From assembly GCA_007131895.1 (NCBI GenBank), contig SLPR01000520.1, positions 1-6,228 on the forward strand: 6,228 nucleotides of DNA, written 5' to 3'. The translations under genes and the position numbers were made by a program. The DNA is from Bacteroidales bacterium. GTDB taxonomy: Bacteria > Bacteroidota > Bacteroidia > Bacteroidales > UBA7960. Below the pieces are notes generated by a model. It saw only the letters and a program-made list of their open reading frames with translations, made no database searches and was not told where the DNA came from. How positions within the stretch are numbered: the first letter of the stretch is position 1; each line of letters starts with the position of its first letter. Shown here one piece after another: positions 1-6,056 of this stretch.

Positions 1-3000
1 TCCTTTATCATCTCACCCGCAACCACTTGCAACAGGTTACTGGCCGGATTGGGGAACACCTTCATCTCAACACCCTCGGGCAATTGAATGTTGGTGGCGC
101 CCTGTTCGATCGTAAAGGTAACATCCACGATTTCCGAGACACCGGTGCTGAATGCCGTTTGCACGCCGGCGGTGTAGGTACCGGCTTCCAGCCCTGAGAA
201 CAGGTGCTCGGTGCCGTTGAGCCAGGAGACGAAGGGTGCTTCCATGTCATCAAGGAAAACGTGGAACTCAGGCTGCAACATTGAATGACGGATATTAACT
301 TTGGGTTCGCCAACGAGCCTTTTGCTTGTTGCAATAAGTTCAAGTTCAGGAAGTTCTTCCACCTTTGGCGAAGCCGTTTCTTCAAACTCAAGAGTAGATA
401 TAATATACCCATGGCCACGGAGCAGCAAGTTGACCTGATAGCCAAACATCTCAATAGGCATCGCTGGAGCGGCATGGCTATGCATGCTGCCTATGGCAAA
501 TTGCCGTTCCGGAATAAATTGATATGGGTGAGTTTCCCCATTATCGGTTGCCAGCGACAGGAATCCGTCATAACCCAAACCAATAAAGAATCCATTGGGG
601 GTCATAATGGGCTCGGGCAGCTCATAAGTGTTCCATTCGTCATCTGTGCTAGGCATCCGGTCGTTCCAGTAAAGCACCTGGTTCACATCCGGATAGCCAT
701 ACTGATCCAGGCCGGTAATCCACAACTGTAGGGTATCGTGAGGGCCTAGATCATTGGTGAGGTACCAGCTGACCGAGTGCAGTTCAGCCAGGTAATGATA
801 GGCCGATCCAAGAGTACGCAGCTCCTGCTGGTAATCGCCATGAAATCCCAGGCTACCTTCTGCCCTGCCATCATCGTACCTGAACTCAAAGATATCGTCG
901 GGATCGTTCCAAACCATCAAAGCTTCCCCAGGTTCCTGGTCTTCCGTTTTGACGGAAATGTTATAGGGAGCGTAAACAGCATGCTGCATACCAATGTCTA
1001 CCGAATTAGCCTGATCATTTACAGTGAACATGATTTCTTTCTCATAGTAACCTTTTAAATTGGCGAAAATGGTATAGGTACCTGCTTCAAGCTGTATGTC
1101 AACAGTCCCATCTGAAGTAGTGCTTACCACCCTTTCAGTGATCGGGCTATGGCCAAGCACTTTCAGGGAAACTCCTTCCAATGATACAGTTTCAGGTGAA
1201 TCTTCCTTTACAACAATATTGACCGGAAACAATTGAGGGGCCACATCAATGATCACATCATCAATAAAAATGCCGCGCTGCCTGCGATAGAAGTCAGGCT
1301 TCATAACAACATAAAAAGATTCGCCTACCACAGGTATCCTGGCAGCATATTCCCAAAATACACCTGATTCAGGGTACAACCAAATTTTCTCCACCTCCGT
1401 AAAAGTTGAAACGTCTTCGCGATCAGTCATGGTTCCTATAACCATGTAATCGTGGCGATAGTTAGGTCTGGAAAAAAACCGCACCCAAACCTCATCCACA
1501 TCCTGACCCGGTTCGATAAGGGGAGAAATCAGGTACATTTGAGCATCGCCATCGCTTTCGTTTCTAAACCTAATAACATTAGGCGACGAAGGATGATGTG
1601 AAGTCGCTACGAGGGTAACCACTGCTGCTTGAGGATCAGAAGAATGTACAATAGCCCTCCATCCCAAAGGTAACTCCGGGGCAACTACCTGATCAAAGTT
1701 TTCCAAATGCGGCAGTTGGACAATGTCGGGATGAACCGAAGTACCCGTAATCGGGATGGCCATTTCGCCAACACGCAGGGTAATTTGCTTTACTCCCGGA
1801 GTTGATGGTTCAAATATTAAGGATACTTCCACCTGACCAAAAGCTTCAAGGGTAACAGCAGCGGAAATATTTTCCAGTGTATAAGCATCAGCGCCAGGGC
1901 CTTCAAGGTAAATATCTTCGGGGTTAAGCGTTATAACGCCACCACCCCAGTTGCGAATCGAGAAAGCTTTGGTTTTAATATCGTAATTATTTTCCACGAG
2001 GCCAAAATCATAAATATCTGGCAATACAACCTGCATGGGGTCTTCCGGAATTTCCTCAATTACGATATCATCAATGTATAAATACTGCTGTGCATCACCC
2101 ATACTTGCACGAAAAGCAATGATATTATCATTACTGGCATGACCTGCCAGTGAAACCATATAATGGTCATATTCGGGTGTTATGTAAACTGAACCCAGGG
2201 GAGTAAAAGCAGAAGAATTGGATATGTCAGTGATAGTACCAACTTCGATGGCATTATATGGTGAAATATTTGCAGCCACATTTGAATTCGCCTTGGCATA
2301 AAACCTTACCCGAAGGTTTTCCAAAGCGGGTGCAAGGGGTGGGGTAAACAAAAACAATCCTGCTTCAACATGACCTGAATTGCTAAATCTTACGTGATTG
2401 GGTTCGGAATAAGGCACCTGATCAAAGGGATCCGATTCATCGCAATAGGTCCTTACAGAAGCCCATGTGCTGGTTGATTCCACTAAGCTTGACCAACCAT
2501 AAGGAAGGTCAGGAGGCAAGACCTGATCAAAATTTTCATAATGTGGGACCTGCGAAATACCGGGATCAGAAATGGTAGTAAATGACCATACCTGGGCATC
2601 AGTTGCCTCCTCTTCTCCCAGAAAAGGTACCACCTTCCAGAAATAAGTGGTTTCATAATCCAGGTCCGGAGAAGAAAAGCTGGTGGATGCTCCTTCGTAA
2701 ACCATTGTTTGTGGCGGGTTGTTCTCATCAAGATAAAGCCTGTAGCCATCAGGTGCAATGCCGGGACCAGCCTGCCAGTTCATATAGACATCCAACAACT
2801 GATTTGTGGCGTCATTGGGTGGAGTTAAAAGGGTAACCGGCTCAAGATCCATTGCAGATGCAAGAAATCCAACTTTGTCAATATCCCAAGCCAGGTCCCA
2901 ATCATCGTTACTGTTAAACTCAAAACGAACCCAGACATGGGGCTGATTGTTTGCAATGGCAGAGACATTATACTCGTAATAAGGTAAGCCCCAGTCAAAC

Positions 3001-4220
3001 TTTGCGTCCATGATATTGCCTTCAAAAACAGTCACATCCTGCCAATTTTGCCCATCGGTGCTGATCTCAATCTTTCCATAATAAGAATCAAATTCCAATT
3101 CATGATACCAATCCTGGTTGACAAACAGACGGATATTCTCAAACCCTGTACAGTCAATCACAGGTGAAGTCATGGTAGACCAAACTGCAATATTTTCCTT
3201 TTCCCAAGGCGTTTCAATCACGGCCCTTACTCCGTTAAAATTCCAAACATGAGTAGATCCGCTGAGATCATCAACATCCCAGACAGGCAAAATGTCATCA
3301 ATAATTTGAAAAGTTTCTTCCCAAACGGTAATTAATTCATAAGTTGAAAATTGCCAAACAGGAACATCAACAGCGTCACCTTCACTGTTATAAGGTATCA
3401 CTTTCCAGAAAAATTCTTTCTCCCACTCCAGTCCTGCAGGTTGGTGAAAGCTAGTGCTTCCCTGATAAATCAAATTTGTGGGTGGGTTTTCTTCGCCAAA
3501 ATATACGCGGTATCCATAAGCAGCCGGTCCCTCTTCCGCTGGATTCCATTCAAGGTAGATATGACTCAAATCATCTGACATTAAGTTTATTCCATTTGCG
3601 GGTGCATGCAATATTGCAGGATACGGAACCTGGGCAGCAGGAACCGGGAAGAGTTCCATTTTTTGAATTGCCCACTCCATGTCGTTGGAATCATTACCAT
3701 TGAACTCAAAACGAATATAAACTTCGTTCTGACCATCGGCAATGGAAGAAATATCATATTCATGATAGGGAAGATTATGTGATGCATCGTCCCCATCATA
3801 TTCAACCAGACCAGTATATTCTGAAACAGTCGTCCAGTTTGCACCATCAACACTAATCAATACCTTCGCCACATAAGAATCAAAACCCCCATAAAAACTG
3901 AGTTTGTGATTCACAGACAGGCTAACCCCGGAATAACCGGAGCAATCAATAGCTTCGGTAATGAGAGAAGCATGAGTGCGGGGCTCATCATCCTCTTCAA
4001 AATAATTAAACGTTTCAGCACGCATGCCACTGAAATACCATTCAACTCCCGAATTGCTGTGATCAATGTTTTGCCAACCGTCAGGGGTTTCAAACACATC
4101 GTTAAAGTTAATACTCCAAATCACAGGCGCATCGCTTAAAGGGGCTTCACTTTTGTTCGTCTGCCCGTGGACAGTAAAGCCCAACAGAAAGACGCAAATC
4201 AATGTAATAGTTCTTCTCAT
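1..4220 (-). CDS. Giant secreted multidomain T9SS cargo protein (choice-of-anchor J / FN3 mosaic), 3' end outside window
   Basis: I checked all 1406 codons from ATG 4220-4218 to the left edge and found no stop; the nearest in-frame upstream stop is at 4239-4241, so this is the first ATG. Approximate residues: 1-19 signal peptide (RR, then a hydrophobic stretch, cleavage near VHG/Q). 32-197 jelly-roll, 198-295 FN3, 296-459 jelly-roll, 460-551 FN3. 556-727 choice-of-anchor J / cleaved-adhesin type (HYENFDQV...GW, ending YIDDIVIE). 731-829 ASH / choice-of-anchor-D-like. 832-994 second J domain (HLENFDQV...GIFIDDVIID). 998-1080 carboxypeptidase-regulatory-like (LEAGTYTIFANLKGYYEKE). 1107-1273 jelly-roll-like, starting FRYDDGRAEGSLGF. 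1274-1379 gingipain-adhesin-like (FHVFLDD...GLEAGTYTAGV). 1386-1406 start of the T9SS sorting domain (MKVFPNPASNLL). Such sorting domains usually run about 75-80 residues, so perhaps 55-60 residues lie outside. No protease or glycosidase motif was seen. A surface adhesin or matrix role is inferred only from the domain types. Confidence 0.93.
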   Translation of the reverse strand, partial: MRRTITLICVFLLGFTVHGQTNKSEAPLSDAPVIWSINFNDVFETPDGWQNIDHSNSGVEWYFSGMRAETFNYFEEDDEPRTHASLITEAIDCSGYSGVSLSVNHKLSFYGGFDSYVAKVLISVDGANWTTVSEYTGLVEYDGDDASHNLPYHEYDISSIADGQNEVYIRFEFNGNDSNDMEWAIQKMELFPVPAAQVPYPAILHAPANGINLMSDDLSHIYLEWNPAEEGPAAYGYRVYFGEENPPTNLIYQGSTSFHQPAGLEWEKEFFWKVIPYNSEGDAVDVPVWQFSTYELITVWEETFQIIDDILPVWDVDDLSGSTHVWNFNGVRAVIETPWEKENIAVWSTMTSPVIDCTGFENIRLFVNQDWYHELEFDSYYGKIEISTDGQNWQDVTVFEGNIMDAKFDWGLPYYEYNVSAIANNQPHVWVRFEFNSNDDWDLAWDIDKVGFLASAMDLEPVTLLTPPNDATNQLLDVYMNWQAGPGIAPDGYRLYLDENNPPQTMVYEGASTSFSSPDLDYETTYFWKVVPFLGEEEATDAQVWSFTTISDPGISQVPHYENFDQVLPPDLPYGWSSLVESTSTWASVRTYCDESDPFDQVPYSEPNHVRFSNSGHVEAGLFLFTPPLAPALENLRVRFYAKANSNVAANISPYNAIEVGTITDISNSSAFTPLGSVYITPEYDHYMVSLAGHASNDNIIAFRASMGDAQQYLYIDDIVIEEIPEDPMQVVLPDIYDFGLVENNYDIKTKAFSIRNWGGGVITLNPEDIYLEGPGADAYTLENISAAVTLEAFGQVEVSLIFEPSTPGVKQITLRVGEMAIPITGTSVHPDIVQLPHLENFDQVVAPELPLGWRAIVHSSDPQAAVVTLVATSHHPSSPNVIRFRNESDGDAQMYLISPLIEPGQDVDEVWVRFFSRPNYRHDYMVIGTMTDREDVSTFTEVEKIWLYPESGVFWEYAARIPVVGESFYVVMKPDFYRRQRGIFIDDVIIDVAPQLFPVNIVVKEDSPETVSLEGVSLKVLGHSPITERVVSTTSDGTVDIQLEAGTYTIFANLKGYYEKEIMFTVNDQANSVDIGMQHAVYAPYNISVKTEDQEPGEALMVWNDPDDIFEFRYDDGRAEGSLGFHGDYQQELRTLGSAYHYLAELHSVSWYLTNDLGPHDTLQLWITGLDQYGYPDVNQVLYWNDRMPSTDDEWNTYELPEPIMTPNGFFIGLGYDGFLSLATDNGETHPYQFIPERQFAIGSMHSHAAPAMPIEMFGYQVNLLLRGHGYIISTLEFEETASPKVEELPELELIATSKRLVGEPKVNIRHSMLQPEFHVFLDDMEAPFVSWLNGTEHLFSGLEAGTYTAGVQTAFSTGVSEIVDVTFTIEQGATNIQLPEGVEMKVFPNPASNLLQVVAGEMIK
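1239..2555 (-). repeat. Second intragenic duplication: two choice-of-anchor J domains flanking an ASH-like domain
   Basis: Residues 556-727 and 832-994 start with nearly the same phrase: SQVPHYENFDQVLPPDLPYGW and VQLPHLENFDQVVAPELPLGW. Both contain an IxxP...VRF(S/R)N segment (PNHVRFSN, PNVIRFRN), a GT(I/M)TD strand (VGTITDISNSS, IGTMTDREDVS) and end in IDD(I/V)(V/I)I. DNA similarity is still visible: ACCTGATCAAA at 2521-2531 and again at 1687-1697, each followed by a related stretch. The roughly 99-residue domain between them (731-829: DFGLVENN..., SIRNWGGGVITL, LIFEPSTPGVKQITL) resembles ASH / choice-of-anchor-D folds. These J domains are more distant from the jelly-rolls in the first half of the protein. 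Confidence 0.75.
2568..4127 (-). repeat. Intragenic tandem duplication: two (jelly-roll + FN3) modules
   Basis: Residues 32-295 and 296-551 of the giant protein are two copies of the same module. Matching landmarks: AIDCSGY (Cys93) and VIDCTGF (Cys357); LPYHEYDISSIADGQ and LPYYEYNVSAIANNQ; VYIRFEFNGND and VWVRFEFNSND; GYRVYFGEENPP (from 236) and GYRLYLDENNPP (from 492); FFWKVIPY and YFWKVVPF; VWQFST and VWSFTT. The offset is about 264 residues in the jelly-roll and 256 in the FN3, so the second copy is slightly shorter. The copies have diverged at DNA level, so the duplication is old. The one conserved cysteine per module sits at the same place, which argues for structural equivalence rather than chance resemblance. 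Confidence 0.85.
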
Positions 4221-4261
4221 AGCGGTTTTTTGAATTATTTAAAAAATTTATTTACATAAGC

Positions 4262-4307
4262 GCAGTTTTGCATCTTGTATTGAGAAAGGCGCAAAACTGC
4301 CTTTTTT
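4262..4307 (+). terminator. Terminator-like hairpin in the leader region of the giant gene, oriented against it
   Basis: GCAGTTTTGC (4262-4271) and GCAAAACTGC (4291-4300) form a perfect 10-bp inverted repeat with a 19-base loop. Six T follow at 4302-4307 on the plus strand. Read rightward this has the form of an intrinsic terminator, although the stem is only half G+C. It lies 42-87 bases upstream of the giant gene's ATG, antisense to that gene. It could stop antisense transcripts leaving the 4.2-kb gene, or the repeat could be an operator. In the leftward direction there is no T run after the stem. Confidence 0.5.
4292..4299 (-). promoter_or_regulatory. Weak candidate -7 box for the giant T9SS gene
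   Basis: On the minus strand this reads CAGTTTTG, seven of eight positions of TAnnTTTG. About 17 bases upstream there is only a TTTT/TTTA-like -33 element. No full TAnnTTTG exists on the minus strand anywhere in 4221-4730, so this is the best available candidate, giving a leader of about 65 bases. It lies inside one arm of the 10-bp inverted repeat, so that hairpin or a protein bound to it could affect initiation. The plus-strand copy in the other arm (4263-4270) scores the same, which weakens the case. Confidence 0.25.
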
Positions 4308-4388
4308 AATTGGTGTAAAAGTAAATGGATGGAAATGCCAATACAATCCGTAGAGGTATCGATTTTTGAAATACCGGGGTACGTTCTG

Positions 4389-4396
4389 ATACGTAT
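4389..4396. promoter_or_regulatory. ATACGTAT palindrome, copy 1 (possible operator)
   Basis: This 8-bp perfect palindrome is preceded by G, giving GATACGTAT. TACGT also occurs 10 bases earlier (4380-4384 and 4390-4394), one helical turn away. The same palindrome recurs at 4603-4610. A binding site for a dimeric regulator between the divergent genes is possible. Confidence 0.25.
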
Positions 4397-4400
4397 TTTT

Positions 4401-4600
4401 TTATCCCATCCTGATGGGAATGAAGAAAACTAAGTAGAGAAAAAACGGCAACATACCGCCCCACCTATTCATCAGCACTCCCGTTGCTTGTATTTGCGGC
4501 AGCATATTGCCTAAAAGAATCCCCATTTAAAATCTTACATCTCATGTTAGGAAAGCCATTACTTTCTCCAGACGGCGCCTTTGGCAGCCATAAAAAATAA
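4401..4600 (-). repeat. Possible dispersed intergenic repeat of the Bacteroidota
   Basis: Read on the minus strand, this stretch has broken, overlapping short frames: 4526-4401 gives a 41-residue peptide starting MGILLGNMLPQIQATG and continuing VLMNRWGGMLPFF, and a second frame gives LPKAPSGESNGFPNMRC. These phrases resemble spurious peptides I remember from many Bacteroidota genomes, where a non-coding repeat between genes is translated in several frames (LLGNLPPQTQATG-like). That is memory, not a search. No start signal, terminal inverted repeats or transposase are visible. Apart from the sites listed separately, I see no gene in 4221-4730. Confidence 0.35.
4404..4419. repeat. Short perfect inverted repeat TCCCATC-CT-GATGGGA
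   Basis: Seven-base arms (4404-4410 and 4413-4419) are separated by CT; a real hairpin would be six pairs with a four-base loop. A T run (4396-4402) lies before it on the plus strand, but neither strand has a T run 3' of the stem, so it is not a standard intrinsic terminator. It sits between the two divergent genes at one end of the possible dispersed repeat. Confidence 0.4.
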
Positions 4601-4612
4601 CAATACGTATTG
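4601..4612. promoter_or_regulatory. CAATACGTATTG perfect 12-bp palindrome, copy 2 (possible operator)
   Basis: The palindrome contains the same ATACGTAT core as 4389-4396 and overlaps GATACG at 4612-4617. An inverted GATACG (CGTATC) lies at 4638-4643, just upstream of the rightward promoter. It is centred about 80 bases upstream of the predicted start of transcription of the Ig-like gene. The regulator is unknown. Confidence 0.3.
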
Positions 4613-4651
4613 ATACGGAGTATAAGACCCATAAATGCGTATCTCATGCGA

Positions 4652-4682
4652 TTGTTTGTTACAAACCCAGAAAATACATTTG
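4652..4682 (+). promoter_or_regulatory. Bacteroidota-type promoter for the Ig-like T9SS cargo gene
   Basis: TACATTTG at 4675-4682 matches the Bacteroidota -7 consensus TAnnTTTG exactly. Upstream, TTG (4652-4654) and TTTG (4655-4658) supply a -33-like element, with 20 or 16 bases before the -7 box. Transcription would start near 4689, giving a leader of about 40 bases before ATG 4731. The leader is AT-rich with no Shine-Dalgarno sequence, as is common in this phylum. Confidence 0.65.
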
Positions 4683-4730
4683 CATCTTCAAACGTGTCCT
4701 TTCGAGAAATAACTTACAAAACAACAGCTC

Positions 4731-5792
4731 ATGAAAAAACATTTACTTATTCTAATCTTTATTTTCGGCTTATTATACCAGCATGCAAGCGCCAGCGAGC
4801 AGAAAAACAACTTGAATCCCACCATTGAAAATGCCCCGGAAACTCCTGTCTGCCCAAATGCAGAAATTACCCTCACCACCCAGGAATATGATTCCTACCA
4901 ATGGTACAAACGCACTCACTATTCAACATCTCAACCGGTATCAGGGGCTACCAGCAGGGAGTTTACCATGGTTTCAGATCCTGAACATGTTTATTATGTA
5001 AGGGTAAAAGTTACTTTAGATGGGCAGGAAGCCATGTCGTCCGAGGTACTCATTGATCAATACTGGTTCAGGCCAAAAATAGGTGGGTTTGGAGAAAATA
5101 TTGATCAGGATATTTGGGGCAACATACATGTTTGCGAAGGAAATTTTGAACTGACCTTGTTTTCAGTTGACTCAGTACATTTTAATAACCATCAATGGTA
5201 TCGCTCCGGTAATCCAATCGATGGGGCACTCATGACAACATTTAAGGTAAATGATTCCGGCTATTACTATTTTACGGTCTCTCCCCCGCAATGCCCTGAT
5301 ATGACTGTATATTCTTTTGGAGGCTTTGATGTGAGCGTGCACAATCCCGCCCCACCCATAATTACCCAGGAGGGAGACTCCTTGTTAGCAAACTGGAACG
5401 TTGGGCAGTGGTTTCTGGAGGAAGAACCAATCCCGGGAGCAACCCATTGGATTTACATTCCCCAGGCAGATGGCTATTACTCTTTCGAATATGTTCGTAA
5501 CGGGTGCCCGGCACGCTCAGAACCATATCATTACTCAACAGAAACCAATATCAACGAGCCGTTGCTGCAGAATGTCAATATCTATCCTGTTCCTGCTTTC
5601 AACCTTTTGAATGTAAATGCAGGCGTTGAAATAAGCTCCTTCGAGATTTTTGATGCCTTTGGCCGCAAGGTTATGTACGGTCACATGCAAAACATGTCCA
5701 TTGACATCAGCATCATTGCCGGAGGCTTTTACTACATCCACTTGCACAGCCCCGAAGGCTCAGCGGTGAAAAAGTTCATCAAGGCAAAATAA
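4731..5792 (+). CDS. Secreted Ig-like repeat protein with T9SS C-terminal sorting domain
   Basis: This is a complete 353-residue protein. ATG 4731 is the first start after the in-frame stop at 4710-4712; no Shine-Dalgarno sequence precedes it. Residues 1-21 form a signal peptide (KKH, hydrophobic LLILIFIFGLL, cleavage near ASA/S). Three Ig-like repeats share a WY/WF core, a GA(T/L) turn and a Y(Y)xxxV strand: about 36-110 (SYQWYKR...SGATSREF...VYYVRV), 130-205 (HQWYRSGNPIDGALMTTF...GYYYFTV) and 208-268 (GQWFLEEEPIPGATHW...GYYSFEY). Cys41, Cys135, Cys188 and Cys259 lie near strand edges. Residues 280-353 are a full type A sorting domain: NIYPVPAFNLLNV, EIFDAFGRKV, GGFYYIHLHS, terminal KKFIKAK. 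The usual YPNP motif reads YPVP, a variant. It should pass through Sec, then T9SS, with the sorting domain normally removed on export. The ligand is unknown. It is divergent from the giant T9SS gene and followed by a strong terminator, so probably monocistronic. Confidence 0.93.
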   Translation: MKKHLLILIFIFGLLYQHASASEQKNNLNPTIENAPETPVCPNAEITLTTQEYDSYQWYKRTHYSTSQPVSGATSREFTMVSDPEHVYYVRVKVTLDGQEAMSSEVLIDQYWFRPKIGGFGENIDQDIWGNIHVCEGNFELTLFSVDSVHFNNHQWYRSGNPIDGALMTTFKVNDSGYYYFTVSPPQCPDMTVYSFGGFDVSVHNPAPPIITQEGDSLLANWNVGQWFLEEEPIPGATHWIYIPQADGYYSFEYVRNGCPARSEPYHYSTETNINEPLLQNVNIYPVPAFNLLNVNAGVEISSFEIFDAFGRKVMYGHMQNMSIDISIIAGGFYYIHLHSPEGSAVKKFIKAK

Positions 5793-5837
5793 GGTTCATT
5801 TCTTTGTCATACTGAACACTGAAGTTTTGGATCATGC

Positions 5838-5867
5838 AAAAGGGCTGGAGTAATTCAGCCCTTTTTT
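5838..5867 (+). terminator. Strong intrinsic terminator after the Ig-like gene, probably bidirectional
   Basis: AAAAGGGCTG (5838-5847) pairs perfectly with CAGCCCTTTT (5856-5865) around an 8-base loop; the T run continues to 5867. It starts 46 bases after the stop codon of the 353-residue gene. On the minus strand the stem is followed by four T (complement of 5838-5841), so it can also end the convergent gluconolactonase-like transcript. Confidence 0.85.
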
Positions 5868-5912
5868 ATTTCGCCTGAGTGGATTGCTGCTTTAGCAGTA
5901 TGCAAAAAATTG

Positions 5913-5920
5913 TAATTTTG
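5913..5920 (+). promoter_or_regulatory. Promoter -7 box (TAATTTTG) facing the right edge
   Basis: TAATTTTG matches TAnnTTTG exactly. A TTTA at 5891-5894 lies 18 bases upstream as an imperfect -33 element. It follows the terminator, as expected for a new transcription unit, and precedes ATG 5952 by 31 bases. The only thing downstream on this strand is the short frame at 5952-6056, so the promoter may be left over from a lost gene. Confidence 0.4.
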
Positions 5921-5951
5921 ACGCACATTCTAACCAAGCAATCACCACCCT

Positions 5952-6056
5952 ATGTCGCAACAAGCTGAAGAAGGTGCGGTAATGACATTCTGGAGTATTT
6001 ATTTCAACTTCACTCTTATCAATAAATCAGTTGTTGTGGTATACAAATACTTTTGA
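5952..6056 (+). pseudogene. Short frame with a tatC-like first 14 codons, probably a truncated gene start
   Basis: ATG 5952 opens 34 codons ending at TGA 6054-6056. The first 14 residues, MSQQAEEGAVMTFW, resemble the start of Bacteroidota TatC (Sec-independent translocase), where a short polar tail leads into M(T/S)FW followed by (D/E)HLxxLR. Here the expected HLxxLR is missing: after TFWS the frame reads IYFNFTLINK, which is simply the opposite strand of the gluconolactonase-like 3' end. The proper spacing from a TAATTTTG box (5913-5920) supports a real former gene start. The match is only about 14 residues and could be chance. A small real peptide is the other possibility. Confidence 0.25.

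Noticed and set aside
285..1058. Plus-strand open frames of 148 and 93 codons
   Set aside because: They lie antisense to the continuous 1406-codon frame, have no recognisable domains or promoter, and read as low-quality translations.
2483..3853. Several 60-90 codon frames on both strands
   Set aside because: All are shadows of the giant minus-strand gene in other frames; the protein in the main frame shows clear FN3 and J-domain motifs across this stretch.
4355..4375. GGTAT...ATACC inverted repeat
   Set aside because: Only five base pairs with an 11-base loop; expected by chance in AT-rich sequence.
4465..4647. Minus-strand 60-codon frame as a real small gene
   Set aside because: It shares one sequence with another equally open frame (4401-4526) and shows no start signal; a non-coding repeat or chance explains it better.
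4221..4730. tRNA, small RNA, riboswitch or CRISPR in the divergent region
   Set aside because: No cloverleaf, no regularly spaced repeats and no conserved aptamer core could be found by reading both strands.
4610..4879. Short frames overlapping the start of the Ig-like gene
   Set aside because: They run across the promoter and signal peptide of the 353-residue gene, whose signal peptide and sorting domain fix the correct frame.
5882..5900. CTGC-TTTA-GCAG hairpin as a second terminator
   Set aside because: Only a four-base stem plus a wobble pair, with no T run after it; the hairpin at 5838-5867 is sufficient.
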